Part shown: piece after piece, positions 1-7,207 of the stretch
Layout: each line of letters opens with the position of its first letter
How positions within the stretch are numbered: position 1 is the first letter of the stretch
Assembly: GCA_023393095.1 (NCBI GenBank)
Contig: JAEWMT010000051.1
Location: 1 to 13,894, forward strand
Length of the DNA: 13,894 bases
Direction: 5' to 3'
From: Bacillota bacterium
GTDB taxonomy: Bacteria; Bacillota; Clostridia; Lachnospirales; Lachnospiraceae
The notes under the pieces: model-generated
The model's input: the letters and a program-made list of their open reading frames with translations, nothing else
The model's database searches: none
Told to the model about the DNA's origin: nothing
Position numbers and translations under genes: made by a program

Positions 1-935
1 GTATTAGAAGAGTCCGGGCAGATATTTATTTTAAGATCTGTTTCTTTATGAAGAAGTTCATCCAGAGCAAATATCTTTGCAGAACCACCGGTAATATAAA
101 TACCGCTGTCAATGATGTCGGAGGATATCTCCGGCGGAGTTCTTTCCAGAATAATCTTGATAGCATCTATAATAGAATACATATATTCTGAGATTGCATC
201 ATATACATCGGTTGAGCTGATTTCCATTTCAACCGGAAGTCCAGTTACCACATCTCGACCATAGACTTTAACGGAAGCCTCCACGTTTGGCAATGCACAG
301 GCAAGCTTTTTCTTGATATTTTCTGCAGTTTTATCTCCAATAAAAAGGTTATATTTTTTCTTAACGATACCTTTAATAGATTCATCCAGCTTATTTCCCC
401 CTATCGGTATTAATTTACTTAAAACAATACCTCCCAGAGAAAGAATTGATACCTCGGTTGTGTCAGCTCCAATATCAACAATCATAACACCTCTTGCGGT
501 CATTACATCAAGATCTGCGCCAACGGCATTTGCAATCGACTTTTCAACAATTTTGATATGTCCAATCTTTAAACCCGAGCTTGCAATTAAATCATAAAAA
601 GAACGGCGCTCCACTTCAGTGATATCCGTTGGAGTTGCCACAAAATATTCCGCAGCACCCATATGCTTGGAGCCGCTTATTTTAGCCATAAAGCTTTTCA
701 ATAAAGCCATCATATTTGCAACGTCGGCGATTACACCGTTTTTGACCGGATATGTTACAAGTATATTGGAAGGAGCCTTCTCATACATTTCAAAAGCATC
801 GTTACCTGAAGCAATTACATTTTTATTACCGGAAATTGCTATAATGTTACGTTCATCAAGTACGATACCCTGTCCCTTCTTATATATTTTGATTGTGCTT
901 GTGCCAAAATCTATTCCAAATGCTTTTGATGCCAT
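1..935 (-). CDS. mreB: MreB-family rod-shape actin homologue (3' end beyond window)
   Basis: Actin-like ATPase that forms membrane-bound filaments guiding cell-wall elongation. I translated the minus strand from ATG at 935; 311 residues are visible and the frame is open at the window edge. MreB proteins are usually about 330-345 residues, so only the C-terminal tail is missing. Visible family marks are the first phosphate loop GIDFGTSTIKIY (7-18), the GVIAD stretch (67-71), the second phosphate loop VDIGADTTEVSILSLGG (153-169), KKKYNLFIGDKTAE (192-205), VVTGLP (229-234) and the adenosine loop YITGGSA (280-286). The second phosphate loop normally reads DIGGGTTE; here it is GADTTE, so this is a divergent paralogue (MreB, Mbl or MreB-like). 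AGGAGG at 947-952 lies 11 nt upstream of the start. It follows radC, as in the common radC-mreB-mreC-mreD order; mreC and mreD would lie beyond the window. The symbol is a family-level call. Confidence 0.88.
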   Translation of the reverse strand, partial: MASKAFGIDFGTSTIKIYKKGQGIVLDERNIIAISGNKNVIASGNDAFEMYEKAPSNILVTYPVKNGVIADVANMMALLKSFMAKISGSKHMGAAEYFVATPTDITEVERRSFYDLIASSGLKIGHIKIVEKSIANAVGADLDVMTARGVMIVDIGADTTEVSILSLGGIVLSKLIPIGGNKLDESIKGIVKKKYNLFIGDKTAENIKKKLACALPNVEASVKVYGRDVVTGLPVEMEISSTDVYDAISEYMYSIIDAIKIILERTPPEISSDIIDSGIYITGGSAKIFALDELLHKETDLKINICPDSSN

Positions 936-969
936 AATGCATGTAACCTCCTATAAAATTCAGTTAAAA

Positions 970-1017
970 TTATTGACAAGCGAAACGTCTTGCTGGTTCC
1001 TCTTGTACTAATGTCAT
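970..1017 (-). CDS. possible 15-residue leader peptide ORF upstream of mreB
   Basis: The frame ATG...TAA encodes MTLVQEEPARRFACQ. A GGAG (1024-1027) sits 6 nt upstream of its ATG, the same spacing as GGAG to the preferred ATG of rnhA, whose upstream DNA is a copy of the same repeat. The ORF ends 34 nt before the mreB start. Its last codons overlap a small hairpin (CAAG, bulged A, CG, TTT loop, CG, CTTG on the minus strand). It could be a translated leader, a chance ORF behind a transplanted ribosome binding site, or a relic of a displaced gene. I do not recognise the peptide. Confidence 0.3.
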   Translation of the reverse strand: MTLVQEEPARRFACQ

Positions 1018-1021
1018 ATAA

Positions 1022-1102
1022 ATCTCCATTCTGATGATAAACTGCGAATTTGGGCTTTAGTACAAATTTGCCGTGTGAAAAATTTATTTTTCACACTAAA
1101 AC
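1022..1102 (-). repeat. dispersed intergenic repeat, copy A (before mreB)
   Basis: This segment aligns with 11096-11172 before rnhA. Exact shared blocks are ATCTCCATTCTG (1022-1033 and 11096-11107) and GAATTTGGGC (1046-1055 and 11118-11127). A further similar stretch is a TTAG followed by an ATTTG block, a GTGAA...TTTTTCAC inverted repeat and CTAA.ACC. Read on the minus strand, both copies end in GGAGAT just before a start codon. The similarity stops there, so it is not a duplicated gene end. Manual alignment only; the total copy number in the genome is unknown. Confidence 0.7.
1073..1096. repeat. near-perfect inverted repeat just downstream of radC
   Basis: The arms GTGTGAAAAAT and ATTTTTCACAC pair over 11 bp with a 2-base centre. 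It begins 6 nt after the radC stop codon and forms the far edge of repeat copy A. In an RNA it would form an AT-rich hairpin. On the minus strand it is followed by GGCAAATTTG rather than a T tract, so a normal intrinsic terminator is doubtful. Copy B keeps a shorter version (GTGAA/TTCAC). Confidence 0.6.
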
Positions 1103-1804
1103 CTACGAAAATAGTCCCTGTTCCTTTAAGCTGATATATCTATTATCTCCAATTATGATATGATCCATAAGCTTAATACCGATTAAATCACCCGCTTGTG
1201 AAAGTCTTTTTGTAACCATGATATCTTCTGCACTCGGAGTTGGATCACCACTTGGGTGATTATGCAAAAGTATAATATTTACAGACTCAAATTTCATAGC
1301 TTGGACAAATATTTCTCTGATCGGCATAATGGAAGTATTGACCGTTCCTTCCGAGATAATCATATCCTTAATCAGTTTATTCTTCGAGTCCATCATAAGA
1401 AGCACAACCTGTTCTCTGGTCAAATGCCTCATATCCTGCATATAATAGTCAGCTACGCTTTGCGGCGTAACCAATTTAAGGCTGTCTTCATGAATCTCCT
1501 TGGACATACGCTTTGTAAGTTCGGTCAGACAAAGAAGCTCAATTGCTTTTACTCTGCCCACACCCTTAATCTTAGTCAGCTCTTTCATTGTTAGATAGTT
1601 CAGTCCTTTTAGTCCCGGATATGCTGTGGAATAGCTTAAAATATTCACTGCTAGATCAATTACTCTCTGATTTTTAGAACCGGTTCTTAAGATGACCGCT
1701 AAAAGTTCTGCATCGGACAGCGCTTCGGTACCGTATTTTTCACATTTTTCATACGGACGCTCCGATATAGGTAATTCTTTCACTGTTAAATAAGTTTCAT
1801 TCAT
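1103..1804 (-). CDS. radC: RadC-family JAB1/MPN domain protein (UPF0758)
   Basis: This 233-residue protein has the full RadC architecture: an N-terminal helix-hairpin-helix-like region (TKIKGVGRVKAIELL, about 77-91) followed by a JAB1/MPN metalloprotease-like domain. The JAMM metal site is complete: E152 in SEGTVN, H181 and H183 in HNHPSGDP, and D194 in SAED (H-x-H-x10-D). The old DNA-repair role of RadC rests on a misassigned E. coli allele, and its biochemical role is still unclear; the fold suggests a metal-dependent hydrolase. The ATG at 1804 has GAAAGGA about 5 nt upstream. It lies between the DUF4321 gene and mreB, a common clostridial neighbourhood. Length is normal and the gene looks intact. 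Confidence 0.93.
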   Translation of the reverse strand: MNETYLTVKELPISERPYEKCEKYGTEALSDAELLAVILRTGSKNQRVIDLAVNILSYSTAYPGLKGLNYLTMKELTKIKGVGRVKAIELLCLTELTKRMSKEIHEDSLKLVTPQSVADYYMQDMRHLTREQVVLLMMDSKNKLIKDMIISEGTVNTSIMPIREIFVQAMKFESVNIILLHNHPSGDPTPSAEDIMVTKRLSQAGDLIGIKLMDHIIIGDNRYISLKEQGLFS

Positions 1805-1813
1805 AATAATCCT

Positions 1814-1877
1814 TTCTGATCAGAAGGTATTTTCTTTTAAGAAGATATTTCCCTTCTTAACAAGGTATTATCTTCTT
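1814..1877 (-). promoter_or_regulatory. radC leader with overlapping alternative hairpins and palindrome
   Basis: TTAAGAAG (1837-1844) can pair with CTTCTTAA (1853-1860). The overlapping AAGAAGATA (1839-1847) can instead pair with TATCTTCTT (1869-1877). The two hairpins exclude each other. A 12-bp palindrome TTCTGATCAGAA (1814-1825) abuts the radC ribosome binding site. The region also holds a direct repeat AAGGTATTNTCTT (1824-1836 and 1862-1874), which accounts for part of the second pairing. This could be an RNA switch or operator, but the low GC content and simple purine-rich make-up make chance pairing possible. Confidence 0.35.
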
Positions 1878-1936
1878 TGAGACATCTTCCTTCTATTCTT
1901 CTCTCTCCAAGAAATCAGTTGGATTATATATTCTGC

Positions 1937-2218
1937 TTATAGTTTTTTATAAATGAAAACGGAGGCGATTGCTCCGATTGCACTTCCAATTGTCACTTTC
2001 AAACGGAGACCAAATCGGATTACAATTACAACCAGATTAAGGGTTACCGTATTACTTTTAGAATCCCCGATGGAAAAATCGAACGCATAATTGAGCCAAC
2101 TCAAAAAATTAATTTCTTTTGTAAGATGCCCTATAAAGCTTCCGACAACAATACCCAGTAATATCAGAAGGAATAAAGCCCAATAATTCTTGCCTAAGGA
2201 TCTCGAGGTTCTGGCCAT
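1937..2218 (-). CDS. DUF4321 small membrane protein
   Basis: This 93-residue protein has one clear N-terminal membrane segment (WALFLLILLGIVVGSFIGHL, about 13-32). Then come an LSWLNYAFDFSIG stretch and a hydrophobic C-terminal half (LNLVVIVIRFGLRLKVTIG to IGAIASVFIYKKL). The LSWLNY-FG pattern and the final two hydrophobic segments match my knowledge of the DUF4321 family, found in Firmicutes next to radC/mreB or maf. No enzymatic motif is visible and the function is unknown; a membrane role near the cell-shape cluster is only a guess from position. The ATG at 2218 is supported by GAAAGGGA upstream. A candidate promoter lies about 55 nt upstream of the start, so it may be transcribed apart from the gene before it. 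Confidence 0.82.
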   Translation of the reverse strand: MARTSRSLGKNYWALFLLILLGIVVGSFIGHLTKEINFLSWLNYAFDFSIGDSKSNTVTLNLVVIVIRFGLRLKVTIGSAIGAIASVFIYKKL

Positions 2219-2272
2219 AATTTTGTCCCTTTCATTAACTTGCTAATAATACTTCATTTATAATCAAATACA

Positions 2273-2301
2273 ATTTTAACATAAGTTTGGAAATTTGTAT
2301 A
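2273..2301 (-). promoter_or_regulatory. candidate sigma-A promoter for DUF4321-radC-mreB
   Basis: On the minus strand, TATACA (2296-2301) is followed after 17 nt by TAAAAT (2273-2278), preceded by TG to give an extended -10 (TGTTAAAAT). The start codon of the DUF4321 gene would be about 48 nt from the transcription start. The -35 matches four of six consensus bases. The 132-bp gap after the ynbB-like gene leaves room for a separate promoter. Confidence 0.42.
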
Positions 2302-2350
2302 CTTGAAACTCATTTTGTGTTTCGCCTAAAGTTATAAAATAATATAAAAG

Positions 2351-3646
2351 TTATGATTGACCCTGTATTTCTATAATTCCTGCCTCATACAACTTCTGAA
2401 CTGACATCAGTATTCCAAATTTTGCATGATACCAAGTTAATCCACCTTGGAAAAATACAGTATATGGAGGCTTTATCGGAGCATCTGCGGAAAGCTCAAT
2501 GGATGATCCTTGAATAAAGGCTCCTGCAGCCATAATGACATCACAATTATAGCCAGGCATTGCCCATGGCTCCGGTGATACAAAGCTATCCACCGGTGCG
2601 GCAGCCTGAATGCCCTTACAAAAGGCAATGACTGCCTCTGGACAGTTTAAGGTAACTGCTTGAATAATGTCAAATCGGTCTTCTGCCCCGTCTGGAATTA
2701 CTTGATACCCAAGACGTTCATAGATGTTGGCTGCATAAATTGCTCCTTTGAGTGCGCCAGACACAACCTGAGGTGATAAAAATAATCCTTGAAATAAAGG
2801 AGCATTTAATCCTAGTGTTGCTCCGACCTCTTTTCCTAGTCCTGGAGCCGATAAGCGATAAGCGGCATTTTCAACATATTCCTTTTTACCGACAATATAA
2901 CCTCCGATTGGAGCTAGACCGCCTCCCGGATTTTTTATAAGCGAGCCGACACAAAGATCCGCTCCAACCTCTGTAGGTTCAATAAAATCAACAAATTCAC
3001 CATAGCAGTTATCTACCATGCAAATAACATCCGGTTTTAGTCGTTTGATAAATGCGATTAACTCTCCTATTCTTTTTACGGATAGGGTTGGACGAGAGGC
3101 GTAACCTTTTGAGCGCTGGATTGTAACTAGCCTTGTTCTTTCATTTAATGCGTTCTTAATTCCTTCCCAATCAAAGCCTCCATCTGGAAATAACTCCACC
3201 TGAGAATAGGAAATGCCATATTCAGCAAGAGACCCCTTCGTCGGAGTGATTCCGATAACTCCTTCTAAGGTATCGTAGGGTTTTCCAACCGGTGACAGTA
3301 TCTCGTCCCCCGGCCTTAAATTTCCCGACAGTGCAATTGTTAATGCGTGGGTACCGCTGATTAGCTGAGGTCTTACCAATGCATCCTCCGTATGAAATAC
3401 ATCCGCATATACCTTTTCCAACGTATCCCTTCCGATATCATTATAACCATAACCGGTCGTTGCTGCAAAATGTATATCACTTAGGCGGTTATCCTGCATT
3501 GCTTTTAAAACCTTCATCTGGTTGAATTCAGCCACTTTATCGATAGCTTGAAAACGTTGCTCCAAACCTTTTTCTATATCATCGCAAAAGTTTAACACCT
3601 TAGGATCTATTCCTAAGTTCTGATATGCCTCTCTTAATCTCTGCAA
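2351..3646 (-). CDS. ynbB: methionine gamma-lyase-family PLP enzyme (YnbB / 'aluminium resistance' type)
   Basis: Fold-type I PLP enzyme of 431 residues, related to cystathionine/methionine gamma-lyases and often annotated as an aluminium resistance protein; its true substrate is not settled. Visible marks are AATTGYGYNDIGRD (61-74), RPQLISGTHA (92-101), VDNCYGEF (211-218) with Asp212 expected to hold the PLP ring nitrogen, and SLIKNPGGG (235-243) with Lys238 as the likely Schiff-base lysine. I chose the TTG at 3646 because AAGGAGG (3655-3661) sits 8 nt upstream. The open frame extends 19 codons further to an ATG at 3703, but that ATG has no good ribosome binding site and the added residues would encode the Shine-Dalgarno itself. 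It lies just after miaA, a neighbourhood kept in many Firmicutes. Confidence 0.87.
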   Translation of the reverse strand: MQRLREAYQNLGIDPKVLNFCDDIEKGLEQRFQAIDKVAEFNQMKVLKAMQDNRLSDIHFAATTGYGYNDIGRDTLEKVYADVFHTEDALVRPQLISGTHALTIALSGNLRPGDEILSPVGKPYDTLEGVIGITPTKGSLAEYGISYSQVELFPDGGFDWEGIKNALNERTRLVTIQRSKGYASRPTLSVKRIGELIAFIKRLKPDVICMVDNCYGEFVDFIEPTEVGADLCVGSLIKNPGGGLAPIGGYIVGKKEYVENAAYRLSAPGLGKEVGATLGLNAPLFQGLFLSPQVVSGALKGAIYAANIYERLGYQVIPDGAEDRFDIIQAVTLNCPEAVIAFCKGIQAAAPVDSFVSPEPWAMPGYNCDVIMAAGAFIQGSSIELSADAPIKPPYTVFFQGGLTWYHAKFGILMSVQKLYEAGIIEIQGQS

Positions 3647-3654
3647 ATAGTTAT

Positions 3655-3661
3655 CCTCCTT
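3655..3661 (-). promoter_or_regulatory. ribosome binding site fixing a TTG start
   Basis: AAGGAGG on the minus strand, 8 nt before TTG at 3644-3646. It lies inside the longer open frame that begins at 3703, so it decides the start of the ynbB-like gene in favour of the shorter 431-residue protein. Confidence 0.8.
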
Positions 3662-3727
3662 ATATTCTATTATTATCAACAATGCATCATAGCAGTGAGT
3701 CAAGTTTACATAATATATTTATGGTAA

Positions 3728-4675
3728 CTATATAATAATGTTTTTCATTTTTAGATAATCTAGTAAATAATTTAGTAAATCATCTTCAGAAGTAAATTCA
3801 TCCTTATTCACCCAAATTACATCTCGTTCTCGTCTGAACCAAGTAAGCTGGCGTTTTGCAAAATGCCTGGTATCTCTTTTTAAAATATCAATAGCTTCCT
3901 CAAGAGAGCATTCTCCTTCCAGATAGCTTAGTAATTCCTTATATCCTAGCCCTTGCATTGAAACAAGCTCACTGGTATATCCCTGGGCAGCCAATCGCTT
4001 TACTTCTTCCAGTAATCCTTCTTGAAGCATGATGTCTACTCTTTGATTAATGGATTTGTAAAGCTTCTCCCTGTCCTTATTTAATACGAAATAACAATAA
4101 TTATAAGGTGACGTTCTATTTCTTTGTTCCCTGTTATGTTCTGAAATTTTATCTCCGGTCAATTTGGCAAACTCAAGTGCACGGATAACCCGTTTGCTGT
4201 TGTTCGGATGAATTATGGCTGCGCTTTCCGGATCGGTACTCTTAAGCATAGCATAGAGATAATCACCACCCTGTTCCTGTAAAAGCCGTTCCAATTCCTG
4301 CCGGTAGGAATCATCCGTATCATTTTGTGTAAAATCAATATCATAAAGTACGGCCTGAATATAGAAACCAGTTCCACCAACAAGTATCGGTATCTTATTC
4401 TTTTCATAAATCTGCTGCATATATTTCTTAGCAAATTGTTGAAATCTGACTACATTAAACTCCTCGTCCGGATTAAGTTCATCAATCAAATAGTGTGGTA
4501 CTCCTGCCATCTCTTCCTGTGTGATCTTAGCAGTACCAATATCCATTTGCTTGTAGACCTGCATGGAATCCGCAGATAAGATCTCTCCATTCACTGCCTT
4601 TGCCAATGCAATTGATAACGCTGTTTTTCCAACCGAGGTTGGCCCGGTCAATATGATTAAGGGTTTCTGTAACAT
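3728..4675 (-). CDS. miaA: tRNA dimethylallyltransferase
   Basis: MiaA transfers a dimethylallyl group from DMAPP to N6 of adenine 37 in tRNAs that read UNN codons, giving i6A37. The 315-residue protein is of normal length and carries the whole signature set: Walker A GPTSVGKT (11-18), DSMQVY (36-41) with DIGTAK after it, VPHYLID, PILVGGTGFYIQAVLYDIDF (from 96), SKRVIRALE, MQGLGYKE and the C-terminal RHFAKRQLTWFRRE. The ATG at 4675 is preceded by AAAGAAAGGAACT, the same 13 bases found before mutS. It starts 50 nt after the mutL stop and is probably co-transcribed with mutS-mutL. In many Firmicutes hfq follows miaA; there is no room for it here. Confidence 0.96.
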   Translation of the reverse strand: MLQKPLIILTGPTSVGKTALSIALAKAVNGEILSADSMQVYKQMDIGTAKITQEEMAGVPHYLIDELNPDEEFNVVRFQQFAKKYMQQIYEKNKIPILVGGTGFYIQAVLYDIDFTQNDTDDSYRQELERLLQEQGGDYLYAMLKSTDPESAAIIHPNNSKRVIRALEFAKLTGDKISEHNREQRNRTSPYNYCYFVLNKDREKLYKSINQRVDIMLQEGLLEEVKRLAAQGYTSELVSMQGLGYKELLSYLEGECSLEEAIDILKRDTRHFAKRQLTWFRRERDVIWVNKDEFTSEDDLLNYLLDYLKMKNIII

Positions 4676-4705
4676 ATAGTTCCTTTCTTTAGATCTATCC
4701 TTATT

Positions 4706-4724
4706 GGTTTGGGTGACTCAAACC
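4706..4724 (-). other. small intercistronic hairpin between mutL and miaA
   Basis: GGTTTG (4706-4711) pairs with CAAACC (4719-4724) over 6 bp with a 7-nt loop, starting 1 nt after the mutL stop. On the minus strand it is followed by AATAAGG and not by a T tract, so it is not a convincing terminator. It might slow 3' decay or be chance. Confidence 0.25.
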
Positions 4725-4725
4725 T

Positions 4726-6984
4726 TTAAATAATCCTCTTAAATTTACGTTCCAGTTCGTATTGACTCATGGAAATAATAACCGGTCTGCCATGCGGACA
4801 ATGATAGGGATTCTCAAGAGTCAATAATTCTTTCATCAGTGCCGAAGCCTCTTCATTCGATAAAGTATGGTTTGCTTTAACTGCGGCTTTACAGGACAAA
4901 GAAGCTACCTTTTCTAGAATGGACGTGGAATTTGTAGTATTTTCAAACACTTCCTCTGCCATATCATCAATAAATTCCATTAACAAATCTTTCTCTGAAA
5001 TACCATACAAATCAGCCGGAACTGCTCTTACCGAGAATTCGTTACCACCAAAATATTCGATCTCATAACCAATACTTTCTAATTGCTCTTCATACTTTCG
5101 TATTACCTCCTGTTCTCTAAGCGACAGTGTTAATACAATCGGAGGTAGAAGCTGCTGGGAACTGAAGGTTTTTGCTTTGGCAGCAGTGAGAATTTTTTCA
5201 TAGAGAACTTTTTCATGGGCAGCATGCTGATCTATTATATAAAGCTCTTTCTTATATTCTACCAGCCAGTAAGTGGAAAAAACCTGACCGATAATACGGT
5301 GTTCGTCCATCGCTTTCTTGGATAGAAATTGATTATCGGAATCTTCCGAATTATCAAAAAGCTCCAGTTGATCGTTAACCGTAATCTGAGGAATGCCCAA
5401 AGGATCTGTTACTGCTTTTTCTGAAGCAATGTCTGTTACATCAGTAGCTTCAACAATAACAATTCCTGATACAATAGCTGATTCTGTTTCAGAATTAGTT
5501 GCAACAGTCTCTGCTCCTGATGTTGCTATCAAAGAATCTTTTTTGAAATCCGTTCTATTATTTTCAGTTTCTGTTGTAGATATCACTTCTTCTATTTTAG
5601 ATAAAGGCGAAGCAGTATTTGTTGAAGTAAGATCTGTTCTGCTTTCTGAATTCTTTACTTCTACTTCATTTTTAACCATAACTTTATCGGAATTATGAAA
5701 GCTGTAATTATTATTTTCAGCTACTTTATTGTCAGATGTAATCCTGTCGTGATTACTATAAGCAACTGCATTTTTGCTTAATAATTTACCGCTATCACTT
5801 ATTTTATTTGCAAATGTCCCAATATTTATTGAAGATTTCAGGTCGGTATCAGATTGAACTCCTTGTTGTACTCTCTGTTGTTTTGCCGGCTGTACTCCAA
5901 GCTGTTTCCTTCGGTTTTCTTCAAAGGGTTCAGGAATAGTTACTGTTTTTTTCTGCTCTTCTTCCCTAGGTGATAAAAGAACCTGCGGTATCATTTCTTT
6001 ACCCGAAAGGGTATTACGAATTGCTTGATAGGTTAACTGATATACCTCTTCTCCATTCTTTAGACGAATTTCCATCTTCTGTGGATGAACATTGACATCA
6101 ATCAAGGATGGATTTATCGCAAAATAAAGGGAAGTAAAAGGATATTTATGCTGCATCATAAAAGGCTTGTATGCCTCTTCAATCGCCTTTGTTATAATAT
6201 TACTCATAATATAACGACCGTTAATAAAATAATTTTCATAACTCCGATTGCCCCTAGTAATGACGGGTTTCCCAATAAATCCAGTTATTTTCAAGTCTTC
6301 ACTATTATATTCCACCGAAAGCAACTCTCTTGTAATATCTCTGCCATAGACATGATATAAGATATCCTTACTGCTGTGATTTCCTGAGGATTGTAGCTTT
6401 ACCTGATTATTCATGATATATTTAAAGGAAACACCGGGGTGAGATACCATCAATCTTTCCATAAGGTCACTAATATATCCGCCTTCTGTCATTGCTGATT
6501 TTAAGAATTTACGGCGTGCCGGTGTGTTATAAAATAGATTTCTGACAATGATAGTGGTGCCACCGGGACACCCAATTTCCTCAAGAGATTTCTCTTCTCC
6601 ACCCTCGATCAAATAACGAAAGCCGTTAAGAGCGGAAGGAGTTTTCGTAATTAATTCCATCTGAGATACGGCTGCAATACTGGATAAAGCTTCTCCTCGG
6701 AATCCCAGACTGGTTACGGAAAGAAGATCCTGTGCCGTTCTTATTTTACTCGTGGCATGCCGAAGAAAAGCCATAGGAATATCCTCTCTGGCGATTCCGG
6801 AGCCATTATCCGTAATTCGAATAAAGCTTAAGCCACCCTCTTTAATCTCCGCAGTGATTGCAGTTGCTCCAGCATCCATTGCATTTTCTATGAGTTCCTT
6901 CACTACTGCACTTGGACGTTCCACAACCTCTCCGGCTGCAATCTGATTAATGGTTGATTCATCAAGAATTTGAATTTGCGGCAT
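4726..6984 (-). CDS. mutL: DNA mismatch repair protein MutL (endonuclease type)
   Basis: MutL links mismatch-bound MutS to strand incision. The 752-residue protein starts at ATG 6984, which has overlapping GGGAGG/AGGAGG (6990-6999) 5-9 nt upstream; the open frame reaches 7080 but the added 32 codons lack a binding site. The GHKL ATPase is complete: E30 in ELIENAMDAGA, DNGSGI (59-64) and TSLGFRGEAL (91-100). The C-terminal domain has the nuclease motif DQHAAHEKVLYE (585-596), SCKAAVKAN (697-705) and CPHGRP (729-734), so it should nick DNA itself, as in bacteria without MutH. A Ser/Thr/Glu-rich linker of about 200 residues (roughly 345-555) makes it longer than typical 620-670-residue homologues. 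QLELF (539-543) and QQLLPP (610-615) resemble beta-clamp binding sites. The 223 bp between mutS and mutL hold no gene or strong promoter that I can see. Confidence 0.96.
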   Translation of the reverse strand: MPQIQILDESTINQIAAGEVVERPSAVVKELIENAMDAGATAITAEIKEGGLSFIRITDNGSGIAREDIPMAFLRHATSKIRTAQDLLSVTSLGFRGEALSSIAAVSQMELITKTPSALNGFRYLIEGGEEKSLEEIGCPGGTTIIVRNLFYNTPARRKFLKSAMTEGGYISDLMERLMVSHPGVSFKYIMNNQVKLQSSGNHSSKDILYHVYGRDITRELLSVEYNSEDLKITGFIGKPVITRGNRSYENYFINGRYIMSNIITKAIEEAYKPFMMQHKYPFTSLYFAINPSLIDVNVHPQKMEIRLKNGEEVYQLTYQAIRNTLSGKEMIPQVLLSPREEEQKKTVTIPEPFEENRRKQLGVQPAKQQRVQQGVQSDTDLKSSINIGTFANKISDSGKLLSKNAVAYSNHDRITSDNKVAENNNYSFHNSDKVMVKNEVEVKNSESRTDLTSTNTASPLSKIEEVISTTETENNRTDFKKDSLIATSGAETVATNSETESAIVSGIVIVEATDVTDIASEKAVTDPLGIPQITVNDQLELFDNSEDSDNQFLSKKAMDEHRIIGQVFSTYWLVEYKKELYIIDQHAAHEKVLYEKILTAAKAKTFSSQQLLPPIVLTLSLREQEVIRKYEEQLESIGYEIEYFGGNEFSVRAVPADLYGISEKDLLMEFIDDMAEEVFENTTNSTSILEKVASLSCKAAVKANHTLSNEEASALMKELLTLENPYHCPHGRPVIISMSQYELERKFKRII

Positions 6985-7207
6985 TTTATCCTCCCTCCTG
7001 TCTTTCTTGGAAAATATATAAAATATTGTGATTAGTGCTATGCAATTATCCTCATTTCTTTGGTTAACAGCTAAATACATATAAATAAATTACAGAAGCT
7101 TTTTTATAAAGTAAAATTTAATATAGGAACTATCTAACGCATAACTTTTGTTATCTATGATTCCAAGTAAGTCAACGTGAGAATTTAATATTTGGATCAA
7201 TCTATGA

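Noticed and set aside
313..1011. plus-strand ORFs of 94 and 130 codons
   Set aside because: Both are antisense to the MreB-family gene, whose motifs are clear on the minus strand.
5393..5698. 101-codon plus-strand ORF opposite the MutL linker
   Set aside because: It lies wholly antisense to the low-complexity linker, whose composition explains the open frame. No ribosome binding site and no recognisable domain.
6985..7080. 32-codon N-terminal extension of MutL
   Set aside because: The upstream ATG lacks a ribosome binding site, whereas ATG 6984 has a strong one and gives the standard MutL N-terminus.
7160..7190. TTGACT on the minus strand between mutS and mutL as a mutL promoter
   Set aside because: The best -10 at 16-17 nt (TAACAA) matches only three of six bases.
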